Shown piece after piece: positions 42,057-51,625 of a stretch of DNA of 64,000 bases. The notes below the pieces were generated by a model. It saw nothing but the letters and a program-made list of their open reading frames with translations, had not been told where the DNA came from and did not search any database. The stretch is taken from positions 1 through 64,000 of the forward strand of contig NZ_BDCI01000039.1 of the NCBI RefSeq assembly GCF_001613425.1, given 5' to 3'. Origin of the DNA: Nocardia vulneris. GTDB taxonomy: Bacteria > Actinomycetota > Actinomycetes > Mycobacteriales > Mycobacteriaceae. How positions within the stretch are numbered: position 1 is the stretch's first letter; each line of letters starts with the position of its first letter. The translations under genes were made by a program, and so were the position numbers.

Positions 42057-43727
42057 ATGACCGGCATGGCAGGCAGCGGGCCCGGCGACCCGGGCCAGAT
42101 GGATCGGCTGATCGAGGCGATGCTGGTGGTGACCGCGGGCCTGGACCTCGACAAAACGCTGCGCACCATCGTGCACACCGCCATCGAACTGGTCGACGCC
42201 GGTTACGGCGCGCTCGGCGTCCGCGAAACCGAGAAGGACAGCCTGCAACTCGCCGAATTCGTCTATGAGGGCATCGACGACCGGACCCGGGTGCTGATCG
42301 GCGATCTACCGCGCGGCCACGGCGTACTCGGCGTGCTCATCGAGGACCCGAAACCCATACGGCTGCGCGATCTTTCGACCCATCCGGCGTCGGTCGGGTT
42401 CCCGGCGAATCATCCGCCGATGCACACCTTCCTCGGTGTTCCGGTGATGGTGCGCGACGAGGTGTTCGGCAATCTCTACCTCACCGAAAAGGCCGGTGGC
42501 CAGGAATTCACCGAGGACGACGAGGTCATCGTGCAGGCGCTGGCCGCCGCGGCCGGCACCGCCATCGCCAACGCCCGGCTCTACGAGCAGTCCCGGATCC
42601 GCCAGCAATGGCTCGAGGCCACCCAGGACGTGGCGACCGAGCTGCTGGCCGGCACCGAACCGGGCGAGGTGCTCGAGCTGGTCGCCGATCGGGCGCTGCG
42701 CCTCACCCGCTCGGCGGTCGTGTTCCTCGCGCTGCCCGCGGACCCGGCCGTCCCGCGCGACGAGGTCACCGAGTTGCTGGTCGTCGCGGCGGCCGGTACC
42801 GGCTCGGAAAAGCTACCCGGACAACGTATTCCGATCACCGGATCGCATTCGGGCACCGCCTTCCGCACCGGCCGGGTAGTGGGGGGCGAACAGCTGATGT
42901 TCCAGCCCGAGTTCGACGGTTCCGCCGAATACGGTCCCGCACTGGTGCTTCCGCTGCGGGCCGAGCACACGGTGATCGGCGTGCTGGTCACCCTGCGCCC
43001 GCCCGGCGCGCGACCGCTCGACGCCGCGGCGCAAGCGATGATCACGTCCTTCTCCGACCAGGCCGCGCTCGCTTTGCATTTGGCGGCGACGCAGCGGCGG
43101 ATGCGCGAACTCGACGTGCTCTCCGATCGCGACCGCATCGCCCGCGATCTGCACGATCACGTGATCCAGCGCCTGTTCGCGGTCGGGCTCTCGCTGCAGG
43201 GCACGGCGAAACGCGCGGGCACGCCCGAGGTGGCCGCCAAACTCACCGAAACCATTCAGGACATCCAGTCCATCGTGCAGGAGATCCGGCATTCGATCTT
43301 CGACCTGCACAGCAGCACCGCCGCGGACGCCCCGACGCTGCGCAAGCGCCTGCACGCGGTGATCGCCGAAATGACCGCGGACACCGGCCTGCGCACCACG
43401 GTCCGGCTCGCCGGACCGGTCTCGGTCCTGGCGCCGCCGCTGTCCGAAGACGTGGAAGCGGTGCTGCGCGAAGGTCTCAGCAACGTCGTCCGGCATGCGG
43501 CGGCGACCACGGTATCGGTCCAGCTCGCGGTCGGTGACGATGTCACCATCGCGATCACCGACGACGGCAGCGGCATACCCGAGGAGTCGCCGCGGCTGAG
43601 CGGGCTGGCGAACCTCGCCGCCCGCGCCGAACAAGCCGGCGGCAGTTTCGAGATCCGCCGCAACGACCTGCACGGCACCGTCCTGCGCTGGTCGGCGCCC
43701 CTGCCCGACCAGCCGCCACGCTCCTGA
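42057..43727 (+). CDS. dosS: GAF-domain haem sensor kinase of the DosS/DosT type
   Basis: A 556-residue kinase with two GAF domains (about 30-165 and 200-345), a HisKA_3 domain with the phospho-acceptor His in RDLHDHVIQRLFAVGLSLQG, and a compact HATPase (REGLSNVVRHAAATTV, DDGSGIP, GLANLAARAEQAGG). GAF-A keeps the NHPPMHTFLGVPV segment (His119) that corresponds, from memory, to the haem-ligating His149 of DosS. An Asp-Glu-Val-Phe-Gly-Asn-Leu-Tyr stretch follows, as in DosS/DosT. It should sense O2, NO or CO and phosphorylate DosR. The ATG at 42057 gives an N-terminus shorter than that of the mycobacterial proteins; a second ATG lies three codons on. Confidence 0.9.
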   Translation: MTGMAGSGPGDPGQMDRLIEAMLVVTAGLDLDKTLRTIVHTAIELVDAGYGALGVRETEKDSLQLAEFVYEGIDDRTRVLIGDLPRGHGVLGVLIEDPKPIRLRDLSTHPASVGFPANHPPMHTFLGVPVMVRDEVFGNLYLTEKAGGQEFTEDDEVIVQALAAAAGTAIANARLYEQSRIRQQWLEATQDVATELLAGTEPGEVLELVADRALRLTRSAVVFLALPADPAVPRDEVTELLVVAAAGTGSEKLPGQRIPITGSHSGTAFRTGRVVGGEQLMFQPEFDGSAEYGPALVLPLRAEHTVIGVLVTLRPPGARPLDAAAQAMITSFSDQAALALHLAATQRRMRELDVLSDRDRIARDLHDHVIQRLFAVGLSLQGTAKRAGTPEVAAKLTETIQDIQSIVQEIRHSIFDLHSSTAADAPTLRKRLHAVIAEMTADTGLRTTVRLAGPVSVLAPPLSEDVEAVLREGLSNVVRHAAATTVSVQLAVGDDVTIAITDDGSGIPEESPRLSGLANLAARAEQAGGSFEIRRNDLHGTVLRWSAPLPDQPPRS

Positions 43728-43793
43728 CACCGCGCGGCCTCCCCACTTCCGTCGCCAGTCGAGTCGGGCGTCCGGATGTGGTTCTACTTAGTC

Positions 43794-44873
43794 ATGACTT
43801 CGGCACTTCGACGTGCGGCACGTTACGCGGGTGCCGCGGTGATCTTCTTGGTGGCAACGGCTTTCGTGGCCACGCCCGGTTCGCTGGCGGAGCGCTCCGC
43901 GGGCGTGCCCGACCTCAGCGCCCCGCAGGAAGTGGCGCGCGATATCGCCATCCCGTGGGGTCTGGCCTTTCTGCCGGACGGATCGGCCTTGGTCGCGCAG
44001 CGCAATACCGGTGTGATCCTGCGCATTTCACCCGGCACCAAACCGGTGCAGGCCTATCGCGTTCCAGGGGTGGTGGCCCGCGGTGAGGGCGGCCTGCTCG
44101 GCCTCGCGGTGTCGCCGCAGTACGCCGAAAATGGTTACGTGTACGCCTATTTCACCGCCAGCGCGGACAATCGGATCGTGCGCTTCCGGCTGGACGGCCA
44201 ACCCGAGGCGGTCTTCACCGGAATCGCGAAGGCGAGCACACACAACGGTGGCCGGATCGCGTTCGGGCCCGACGGCATGCTCTACGCGGGCACCGGCGAC
44301 GCGGGACAGAAACAGCGGTCGCAGGATCCGGCGAGCCCCAACGGCAAGATTCTCCGGCTGACGCCCGAAGGACGGCCCGCACCGGGCAATCCGACGCCGA
44401 ACTCGCCGGTCTACACCCTCGGCCACCGGAACGTGCAGGGCTTGGCCTGGGATCCGACCGGGCGGCTCTACTCGACCGAATTCGGCCAGGACACCTACGA
44501 CGAGGTCAATCGGATCGAGGCGGGACGCAACTACGGGTGGCCGATCGTCGAGGGCAAAGGCGACACGCAAGGCGGCAAGTACACCAATCCCCTGGTCACC
44601 TGGACCACCCAGGAAGCTTCGCCGTCCGGGCTCGCGATCACCGCGAACACGTTGTACGTCGCGGCTTTACGCGGACAGCGGCTGTGGACCATCCCGCTGC
44701 GCACCGACGGCACCCTCGGCCAGCCCGTCGCGCAGCTGCGGGACCGTTACGGCCGGTTGCGCACCGCGCAGGTCGCGCCGGACGGCTCGCTCTGGGTCAG
44801 CACGTCCAACACCGACGGACGCGGCACCGTCCGCACCGGGGACGACCGCGTCGTCCGATTCCCGGCGCGCTGA
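43794..44873 (+). CDS. Secreted PQQ-dependent aldose sugar dehydrogenase-like protein
   Basis: A 359-residue six-bladed propeller of the glucose/sorbosone dehydrogenase family with an N-terminal signal peptide (YAGAAVIFLVATAFVATPG). Characteristic phrases are IPWGLAFLPDGSALVAQRN, GEGGLLGLAVSP, HNGGRIAFGPDGMLYAGTGD, GHRNVQGLAWDP and DEVNRIEAGRNYGWP, which in relatives hold PQQ, calcium and the catalytic His. It oxidises sugars in the cell envelope if PQQ is present. The ATG at 43794 gives a normal signal; another ATG lies 18 bases upstream. It faces the convergent propeller gene 11 bases away. Confidence 0.86.
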   Translation: MTSALRRAARYAGAAVIFLVATAFVATPGSLAERSAGVPDLSAPQEVARDIAIPWGLAFLPDGSALVAQRNTGVILRISPGTKPVQAYRVPGVVARGEGGLLGLAVSPQYAENGYVYAYFTASADNRIVRFRLDGQPEAVFTGIAKASTHNGGRIAFGPDGMLYAGTGDAGQKQRSQDPASPNGKILRLTPEGRPAPGNPTPNSPVYTLGHRNVQGLAWDPTGRLYSTEFGQDTYDEVNRIEAGRNYGWPIVEGKGDTQGGKYTNPLVTWTTQEASPSGLAITANTLYVAALRGQRLWTIPLRTDGTLGQPVAQLRDRYGRLRTAQVAPDGSLWVSTSNTDGRGTVRTGDDRVVRFPAR

Positions 44874-44884
44874 GCGTTCGCTCG

Positions 44885-46273
44885 TCAGAGTGGCCGTAAC
44901 GCGATCAGGGTGCGGGCGGAGGCGTAAAAGAAGTGGCCCGTTGTGCGGGCGCGCAATTGCCCGCCGCCGCTCAGCACGTCGGGCGTGACGTCCACCGCGG
45001 TGAACGGGATATCCCACACCGTCGCACCGGTTTTCGGGTCGACCGCCCACAGACCGGTGGCATCGGACAGGACGACGACCTGCCCGTCCCAGGCGGCTGC
45101 CGTGCCGTAGCGCTCGGCACGGACCTGCCACAATCGGTGGCCCGTGCGCATGTCCAATCCGGTCATGGTGTGCGCCTGATCATCTCGGAGCAGCGCAGCC
45201 GCGCCGACAACGGCGATCGCGGTACCCGTGGTGGTGTTGCCGGTCTCGCTGCCTCGCGCGGCGGTGACGAGATCCGAGTTGGTCCAGACGACCGCACCGG
45301 TGCGGCGATCGCGGGCACTGTCGGCGAGCAGCACCGGGACGGTGTCGTCGGCCGGACTATCGATCGAAAGAGACTGGGTGGCTGCCTGATCGGTCGTCGC
45401 GATCACCCGGCCGGTGCGGTCGAGCAGGTCGGAGCCGGTGACCCGATAGCCGGAGCACTCGGTGTGCACGCGCTGGACCAGTGCGCCGCGTACGCCCGAC
45501 GCGCGCGAGCATCCGTTCAGTTCCGCCGTCCAAGTAGGCGCGCCCGAATCGAGATCGAATCCCGCGAGCCCGGCACCGAGGGCGAGCACGCCCTGACCGT
45601 CGGTCACCGTCAGGGCGTCGCCCGACAGATCTTCCCAGGCCGTGCCCAGCGTGAAGTCGCGGGACCAGGACGCCTGCGGGTCCGCGAACGTTCCGGCGTG
45701 CACCCGCACGTCGTCGGATTCGACATCGCCCTCGGCGACGTACACACGATCACCGAGGGTTGCCAGCGCGAAGACCAGCCAGGGTGTGGGCGTACGGGTG
45801 ATCTTTCCGCTGCCGAGGTCGTAGCCGATCAGCTCGGAGGCCTCGGAAGCGTTGGCGTAGCACACGATTCGGCCGTCTACCGGGGCCGCCGCGCAACCAC
45901 GCAGGCCCGGGGCGGGCGCACGCCAGCGCACCGCGCCGGACTTCGCGTCGAGGCCGACCAACATCGGATCCCGCAGCGCCATATCGCCGTTCGCGGCACC
46001 GGTCACCGTGACCAGGGTGTCGCCCGCATCGATGAATCCCGGTCCGCCGACGTCGAATTCGGTGCCCGCGACAGGATCACGGAACTCCAGCCCGTCCTCA
46101 CCGCGGGTGGCGGCGGCGACGGACCAGGCCAGGCCGGGTGCCGCGGCCGCCGTGCCGGTGATCTTGCGGACCTCGTCCGCGGGCTGGGTCAGCACGTAAA
46201 CCGCACCAGCCGTGGTGAGTACGGCGGCCACCGCGGCGAGGATCAGTCCGCGCAATCCGGGAACGGAGCGCAT
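44885..46273 (-). CDS. Membrane-anchored PQQ-like beta-propeller protein
   Basis: A 462-residue protein with one N-terminal transmembrane helix (LILAAVAAVLTTAGAVYVL) and a repeated pattern of blades such as LVGLDAKSGAVRWRAPAPG, AGFDLDSGAPTWTAEL and LWAVDPKTGATVWDIPF. These are PQQ-like/WD-type blades. Such proteins often act as scaffolds outside the membrane rather than as enzymes, and no catalytic signature is visible. Its ATG shares a base with the stop of the preceding gene (TGATG), so both are translated together. The specific function is unknown. Confidence 0.75.
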   Translation of the reverse strand: MRSVPGLRGLILAAVAAVLTTAGAVYVLTQPADEVRKITGTAAAAPGLAWSVAAATRGEDGLEFRDPVAGTEFDVGGPGFIDAGDTLVTVTGAANGDMALRDPMLVGLDAKSGAVRWRAPAPGLRGCAAAPVDGRIVCYANASEASELIGYDLGSGKITRTPTPWLVFALATLGDRVYVAEGDVESDDVRVHAGTFADPQASWSRDFTLGTAWEDLSGDALTVTDGQGVLALGAGLAGFDLDSGAPTWTAELNGCSRASGVRGALVQRVHTECSGYRVTGSDLLDRTGRVIATTDQAATQSLSIDSPADDTVPVLLADSARDRRTGAVVWTNSDLVTAARGSETGNTTTGTAIAVVGAAALLRDDQAHTMTGLDMRTGHRLWQVRAERYGTAAAWDGQVVVLSDATGLWAVDPKTGATVWDIPFTAVDVTPDVLSGGGQLRARTTGHFFYASARTLIALRPL

Positions 46274-47619
46274 CACCGGACCTCGAGACCTGGCGTCAGG
46301 GCGATCGCCTCGAGCCTCTCGAACGTCAAGGCAGGGGTGGGCTCGTCGACGGTAGTGCCGACGCGAACCCGGGCGCCCGACGTGCGGGTGACCGTGACCG
46401 AACGGATGAGCTGCGGCACAGGTTGTGCCCCAGGCTGCGTCGATATCGTCGTGAAACGCGATTCCCGCGTCTCTACGACGGTTCCGTCCGGCAGCCGGCG
46501 CGAGGTCACGCGCTCGCCGTCCGATGCGGAAGCCGAAGGGTCCGGCAGACGCTGCCCCGTGAGGACGGCGACCTCCAACCGCGACTGCTGCCCCGGCGTC
46601 GTGATCCGGACCGCCTGACACACCCCGCCGCCGCCGAAGTCCACAGGACGCAACTGTCCCAATGGCCGATCCAGGGTGAGCCCGTCGAGCGGGATCCGGG
46701 CCAGCACGGCGTCCAGCCTGCGAGCCGTGGCCTGGTCGATCGTGCCGCCGCCCTCGGTCTCGCCATTGCAGGATTCGGGCACGTCCGGGGTGCCGGGCGG
46801 CACCGGTGCGCCGACCCGCAAGCCCGGTGCCGTCACCACGGCGACCAGCTCATCCAGGCTCAACGGCACCGTGCCGGAATGGTTGGCGCCATCGGTGTCG
46901 GTGGCGGTGACCGTGACCGCGGTGCCGTCGGTCAGGTACGCGTGCGCGGTGCGCGACAGGGTGCGGACGCCGTCCACTTCGTACCAGGTGTCGTCGACGT
47001 CGACGATCCCGTCGGCGAGGTGCTTGCGTTCGTCGAGATCGCCTGCCACACAGGGCGGAGCCGCCGCGGTGGAGCGCCGCACCGAGAGATTGAGATTTCC
47101 CGTCGCACTGCCCCGGCGCAGGATGGCGTCCGCACTGGTCCAGCCGCCGAAGCCGGACTGCTCGCCGGAGTCTTCGGGATCGGTGATGGGGCGGAAGCGC
47201 AGCGAACGCGCTACGGACGCGAAGGCCAGCTCGACCTCACCGGGCAGCGCATCCTGCGCCGCCTGCGACATCGCGACCGCCTTGGGGCCGGAGAACCACG
47301 GATACGCGGGGTTGTCGTAGCCGGACTCGGCCGACTCCACGAACGCCATCGAGGTGCCCGCACTGGGTGGCTCGACGGTGGCGCAACCCGGAATCGCCAC
47401 CGGGAACACCACCGGCGGGGTGCTATAGGACCGTTCCCGCGACGGCTCTTCCGTGCTGGACGCGGGCACCGGCGCGGTCGTCAGCTCCGGCTCGCGTTCG
47501 TGCAGCAGCCCGCCCACGATGACGCCGCTCGCCACGATCGCCACACAGATCAGCGCGACGGTCCACCCGGTCACCGCGCGCGACGGCTCGGCCGAGTCGG
47601 TTTTCTCACCGCTGTCCAT
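46273..47619 (-). CDS. Membrane-anchored protein of unknown function
   Basis: A 448-residue protein with a short basic cytoplasmic start, one transmembrane helix (VTGWTVALICVAIVASGVIVGGLL), a Ser/Thr/Pro linker (about residues 45-70) and a large outer domain with cysteines at spaced positions (PGCATVEPP, PPCVAGDLDE, ESCNGETEGG, GGVCQAVRI). I do not recognise the fold. It is coupled to the beta-propeller gene, so the two probably form an envelope complex. ATG at 47619 is the first in-frame start and has no overlap with the upstream gene. Confidence 0.7.
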   Translation of the reverse strand: MDSGEKTDSAEPSRAVTGWTVALICVAIVASGVIVGGLLHEREPELTTAPVPASSTEEPSRERSYSTPPVVFPVAIPGCATVEPPSAGTSMAFVESAESGYDNPAYPWFSGPKAVAMSQAAQDALPGEVELAFASVARSLRFRPITDPEDSGEQSGFGGWTSADAILRRGSATGNLNLSVRRSTAAAPPCVAGDLDERKHLADGIVDVDDTWYEVDGVRTLSRTAHAYLTDGTAVTVTATDTDGANHSGTVPLSLDELVAVVTAPGLRVGAPVPPGTPDVPESCNGETEGGGTIDQATARRLDAVLARIPLDGLTLDRPLGQLRPVDFGGGGVCQAVRITTPGQQSRLEVAVLTGQRLPDPSASASDGERVTSRRLPDGTVVETRESRFTTISTQPGAQPVPQLIRSVTVTRTSGARVRVGTTVDEPTPALTFERLEAIALTPGLEVR

Positions 47620-47822
47620 GCGTCACGCCCTCCCTAGCCCGTCGACATTCCAGGGGATGTCTACCAAACGCGGCACAAGGTACATCGCGCAGGCGCGCCC
47701 GGCGCTACTCGGGCGGACGACGGAATGCGAGCGGAACCAACGCCAGGAACGCCGGACTCGTTCGGCTCAACCCACCCATCACCGGCGCGGCACGGTCGGC
47801 GAATCGCCGAGCCGGTGCCCTA

Positions 47823-48194
47823 TTACCAAGCGCCGATGAAGAATTCGAGTACCGCCAACGCGACTGCCGCCAGCAATGCCGAACCGGCCGCCGCACCGAG
47901 CGTGAGGATACGGGCACGGCGTCGGTCCGCACCGGCCACCCGAACCGCGACCACACCACCCAACACCCCGAGGATCGCCAGCACCGGAGCACCGCCGAGG
48001 ATGAGATAGAACAAACTTCCCAACGCCGCATCCCCCGCCCCACCGAACCCGCGGGCGTAACCCGACAGCGGCACCGGAAACCGGTAGACGATCGCGACCA
48101 ATGCGGCCGCCACAGGTGCCAGCACGACCGCGACCAAGGCCCCCAACCCCGCCATCCTCGTGACGCTCGCACCGTCCGCCGCAGAATCAGCCAT
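47823..48194 (-). CDS. Small membrane protein of unknown function
   Basis: A 123-residue protein with three hydrophobic helices (LGALVAVVLAPVAAALVAIVY, LGSLFYLILGGAPVLAILGVL, TLGAAAGSALLAAVALAVLEFF). Between the second and third is a short basic loop (AGADRRRARI). No family is recognised. About 200 bases without a recognisable gene separate it from the upstream end of the envelope-protein pair, and it lies 110 bases beyond the ROK gene end on the same strand. Confidence 0.6.
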   Translation of the reverse strand: MADSAADGASVTRMAGLGALVAVVLAPVAAALVAIVYRFPVPLSGYARGFGGAGDAALGSLFYLILGGAPVLAILGVLGGVVAVRVAGADRRRARILTLGAAAGSALLAAVALAVLEFFIGAW

Positions 48195-48306
48195 CCCTGC
48201 AGCTTATGGACCCCGCTGCACTCCACCGCCTCGACCCGTGCCGTGGCACCGTGCCGGCAGCACTCCGTTCGGCACAGCGCTCGCTCAGCAGGTCGGGTGA
48301 TGCATC

Positions 48307-49548
48307 TCAGCTCGAGGGTTGCGCGACGGGCGGACGATGCAGGCGTGGGACGGTGGCGGGGTCGGACAGTGCTGCGCGCCGGGCGAATTCGACTACGCCG
48401 AGCAGGGCGGCGTCGGGACCGAGGTGGGCCGGGGTGAGTTCCGGTGCGAGCGTGGGCACGAGGGCGCTGCGTCCGGCGAATTGCTGACCGATGATCGGAT
48501 CCAGCCACGGAAACCATTGCGCGAGTGCGCCGCCCAGGATCACCTCGTCGATGTCGAGCAGGGCGGTGATGGACAGGATCGCCGCACCCAACGCCCGCCC
48601 GGCACTCGCGATCGCCGCGAGCGCGCGCTCGTCACCCCGCCCCAGCGCCCCGACGAGTTCAGCGGCGGCGGGTGCCAGTCCGTTGCGCCGCAACAGATCA
48701 CCGAGACCGGCCGCACCGAGCACCGCTTCGGGACCGGCGTAACACACCAGACAACCACGAGCACCACAGACACACAGCGGCCCGTCGAAGGCCACCGGCA
48801 TATGTCCCGGCTCGCCCGCGACCCCGTGACTGCCGGTGTGGATGACGCCATCCAGCACGATGCCCCCGCCGATTCCGGTGCCTGCCGCGAGGTAGACCAC
48901 GGCTCGCGGCCGTCCGGGATGCGCGTGGTATTCGGCGAGCGCGGCGGCGTTCGCGTCGTTGATGACGTCGATCGGGCAGGTCAGCTCCGGGAGCCGCCGA
49001 TCGATCAGCGCGCGCAGGCGAACCGGACGCAACCAGCCGAAATCCGGTGCGAGGAGCACAGTTTGCGCAGCGTCCGCAGCGACCGGCCCGGCCATCGCCA
49101 CCGCGACGCGCACCAGCTCCGCATCGGGTGCCGCGGCTCGGGCCCGTCGTACCGCGTCCGCGATCCGATCGGCGAGCGCCGCCGGCACACCGGCGGTGCC
49201 ATCGTGGGGTGACATGTCCTGCCACATAAGGCTTCCCGCGAGATCGGCCAGGGCCACGCGGATGTGCTCGGCACTGATCTGCACTGCGACCGTCACCGCG
49301 CGCCGCGCCACCAACCGCAGCAGTCGCCGCGGCCGCCCACGTCCGCCGAGATTCCGTACCCCGTCTTCACGCACCAGTCCGCGCACCGCGAGATCGGCCA
49401 CCATGGTGGTGACCGAGGCGTGCGACAGTCCGGTCGCCACCGCGATCTCCGTGCGCGCGCACGGGCCGTGCTCGGCGACGTGCCGCAGCACCGCACCCAG
49501 GTTGCGTCGCCGCACCGCCACCGAATCGTGTGCCCCACTGCTCGCCAT
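48307..49548 (-). CDS. ROK-family transcriptional regulator
   Basis: A 413-residue protein with an N-terminal winged helix (VRRRNLGAVLRHVAEHGPCARTEIAVATGLSHASVTTMVADL) and a ROK sugar-kinase-like domain. The ROK zinc site appears as LCVCGARGCL after the conserved GHMPV motif, and the phosphate loop is LAAGTGIGGGI. NagC/XylR-type proteins of this group bind sugars or sugar phosphates and repress catabolic genes. It is divergent from a carboxylesterase gene with a small palindrome between them, so it probably controls that gene. The ATG at 49548 follows a GGAGA site. Confidence 0.87.
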   Translation of the reverse strand: MASSGAHDSVAVRRRNLGAVLRHVAEHGPCARTEIAVATGLSHASVTTMVADLAVRGLVREDGVRNLGGRGRPRRLLRLVARRAVTVAVQISAEHIRVALADLAGSLMWQDMSPHDGTAGVPAALADRIADAVRRARAAAPDAELVRVAVAMAGPVAADAAQTVLLAPDFGWLRPVRLRALIDRRLPELTCPIDVINDANAAALAEYHAHPGRPRAVVYLAAGTGIGGGIVLDGVIHTGSHGVAGEPGHMPVAFDGPLCVCGARGCLVCYAGPEAVLGAAGLGDLLRRNGLAPAAAELVGALGRGDERALAAIASAGRALGAAILSITALLDIDEVILGGALAQWFPWLDPIIGQQFAGRSALVPTLAPELTPAHLGPDAALLGVVEFARRAALSDPATVPRLHRPPVAQPSS

Positions 49549-49579
49549 CTCTCCGAGACTATGCAGGTCACGAATTTTT

Positions 49580-49590
49580 TCAACCGTTGA
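49580..49590. promoter_or_regulatory. Candidate ROK operator
   Basis: TCAACCGTTGA is a perfect five-base inverted repeat around one C. It lies after a run of T and overlaps a TTGACT that could be a -35 element for the carboxylesterase gene. It is 32 bases upstream of the ROK start and 60 upstream of the esterase start. Confidence 0.45.
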
Positions 49591-49649
49591 CTGATTCGCC
49601 CCCGACTCGCGAACATACCGAGGTCGCACGAACCGAATCGAGGTCTGCC

Positions 49650-51185
49650 ATGTCCCCTGCGCGCATCCGGCGTCGCACCGTCCTGCTGGGCGCGGGTGCC
49701 CTCGCGGTGGCGGCGGCCTGCACCACCGAGCGTTCGCCTTCGGACGTCGTCCGGACGACCTACGGCCCGGTCCGGGGTATCCGCCGCGACACCGGCCTGG
49801 CCTTCCTCGGCGTGCCGTTCGCCCGACCGCCGGTCGGCGAGCTGCGGTTCGCCGCGCCCGCACCACCCACGCCCTGGACCGACACGCTCGAATGCGCCGC
49901 TTACGGACCCACTGCGCAGCGCAGATCACTGGCCGCGGTGACGACCATCCCCGAGCCGAGCATCCCCGGCGACGCGATCCTCAGCGTGAACGTCTTCACC
50001 CCCGATCCGGCCGCCCGCGGGCTGCCGGTGCTGGTGTGGATCCACGGTGGCGGCTTCGTCGCGGGCAGTCCGGCCAGCCCCTGGTACGACGGCGCGTCCT
50101 TCAATCGTGCTGGTGTGATCGTGGTTTCGGTCGGGTACCGGCTCGGGATCGACGGGTTCCTGCGCCTGGACGGCGCCCCGGACAATCGAGCGGTACTCGA
50201 CTGGATAGCCGCCCTGCGCTGGGTCCGCGACAATATCGCCGCGTTCGGTGGCGATCCGGACAAAGTCACCGTCGCGGGCCAGTCCGCAGGGGGCGGCGCG
50301 GTCTGGGCGCTGCTGGCCACCCCCGCCGCGCGCGGGTTGTTCCGGGCCGGCATCTGCGCGTCCGGGGCGGTGACACAACCGAACGATCCCGCCGCAGGAC
50401 GTGCGGTGGCCGAACTGTTCACCCGGCGCACCGGTGTGCCGGCGACCGCGGCGGCACTGCGCGCGGTCCCCGAGAACGCGCTGCTCGATATGCAGGACGC
50501 GCTGCAAGCGCCCGGCCCCGGCAGCGAATCCGTGCCGATGCTCGGCCTCGCACCGTTCGCCGACGGTGCACTGATCCCCGAGTCCACCCCCGAGTTGTTG
50601 AAAAGCGGTGCGGGCGGCGATGTTCCGCTCCTGCTCGGCTTCACCAGACACGAATTCAACATGGCGGCGACGCCGGCCGCTCAGCAGCCGGACGCGGCCG
50701 CCGCGAGCCCGCTCGCCCAAGCCGGCCGCGGCGTCGATCCGGACGCGCTGCGCGCCGCCTACCCGGGCGCGAACCCCACCGAACTCGCCGGGCAGGCCAT
50801 CAGCGACACGATCATTCGCGGCCCCTCCTACCGGATCGCCGAGGCACGCGCCGCCCAGAACCTGCCCACCTGGCTCTACGAATTCGAGTGGACCGCAACC
50901 TCTCCGAGCTATCAGGGCATGGCGGCGCACTGCCTGGACCTCCCCTTCGCCTTCGATCTGCTGCACGCGCCGGGTGTCACCGAGGCTGAGGGCGCCGCAC
51001 CGCCGCAAGCCCTCGCCGACGCCGTCCACGCCGCCTGGGTCGCCTTCGTGAAAGAGGCCGACCCCGGCCGGAATTGGCCGCGCTACACCCTCGCGCAGCG
51101 GCAAGCCATGATCTGGTCGGAGCACAGCCAGGTCCGCGCCGACGCGTTCGCCGCGCAACGTCGGCTCTGGCTGCCCCTGACCTGA
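49650..51185 (+). CDS. Type-B carboxylesterase, Tat-exported lipoprotein
   Basis: A 511-residue esterase. The N-terminus has a twin-arginine motif and a lipobox (RIRRRTVLLGAGALAVAAAC), suggesting Tat export and lipid anchoring. Type-B carboxylesterase motifs follow: YGPVRGIRRDTGLAFLGVPFARPP, VLVWIHGGGFVAGS (oxyanion hole), and the nucleophile GQSAGGG. The Glu region near DVPLLLGFTRHEF and the His near SYQGMAAHCLDLPFAF follow. It hydrolyses esters outside the membrane. It is divergent from the ROK regulator, which suggests control by a sugar-like ligand; its substrate may be a sugar ester. Convergent with the VOC pair downstream. Confidence 0.87.
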   Translation: MSPARIRRRTVLLGAGALAVAAACTTERSPSDVVRTTYGPVRGIRRDTGLAFLGVPFARPPVGELRFAAPAPPTPWTDTLECAAYGPTAQRRSLAAVTTIPEPSIPGDAILSVNVFTPDPAARGLPVLVWIHGGGFVAGSPASPWYDGASFNRAGVIVVSVGYRLGIDGFLRLDGAPDNRAVLDWIAALRWVRDNIAAFGGDPDKVTVAGQSAGGGAVWALLATPAARGLFRAGICASGAVTQPNDPAAGRAVAELFTRRTGVPATAAALRAVPENALLDMQDALQAPGPGSESVPMLGLAPFADGALIPESTPELLKSGAGGDVPLLLGFTRHEFNMAATPAAQQPDAAAASPLAQAGRGVDPDALRAAYPGANPTELAGQAISDTIIRGPSYRIAEARAAQNLPTWLYEFEWTATSPSYQGMAAHCLDLPFAFDLLHAPGVTEAEGAAPPQALADAVHAAWVAFVKEADPGRNWPRYTLAQRQAMIWSEHSQVRADAFAAQRRLWLPLT

Positions 51186-51578
51186 TCACGACCCGGCGGT
51201 GGTCACCTTCCACAGGTAGCCGTCCGGGTCGCTGAAATAGCCGTAGTACCCACCCCATTCGGCCGGACCCGGAGCTTTGACCACCTCGGCGCCCGCGGCG
51301 ACGGCGGTACGCATGATCTCGTCCACCGCCGCCCGCGAGTCGGGGCTGAGGTGGAACGAGGCACCGCGGAAACCGGAACCTGCTGCGGGAACACCGGCAT
51401 CGGCGGCCGCCGCGTCCCATTCGTAGAGTGCCAGGTTCAACGCCCCGTCGTTCAACCGCAACGCGACGAATTTGCGAGTGTCCTTGTCGATTTCGCAGCC
51501 CAGGCCCTCGGCGTAGAACTGCTTGGCGCGGTTCAGATCCCGCACGCCGAGCATGACGGCTTTCAGGTGTATCGGCAC
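51186..51578 (-). CDS. VOC-family protein (second of a tandem pair)
   Basis: A 130-residue VOC domain: IHLKAVMLGVRDLNRAKQFYAEGLGCEI, NLALYEWDAAAADAG, then SAEW-like GPAEWGGYYGYFSDPDGYLWKV, a hallmark of this subgroup. It starts at GTG after GGAGGA. A closely related VOC gene lies 47 bases upstream on the same strand, so they arose by tandem duplication and may form a heterodimer. They are divergent from the ECF41-type sigma gene. Function is unknown beyond likely binding or conversion of a small molecule. Confidence 0.82.
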   Translation of the reverse strand: MPIHLKAVMLGVRDLNRAKQFYAEGLGCEIDKDTRKFVALRLNDGALNLALYEWDAAAADAGVPAAGSGFRGASFHLSPDSRAAVDEIMRTAVAAGAEVVKAPGPAEWGGYYGYFSDPDGYLWKVTTAGS

Positions 51579-51625
51579 GTTTCCTCCTTCAACGCCGGTA
51601 CTCGTCAGATCTCTTGCCGCAGCGG

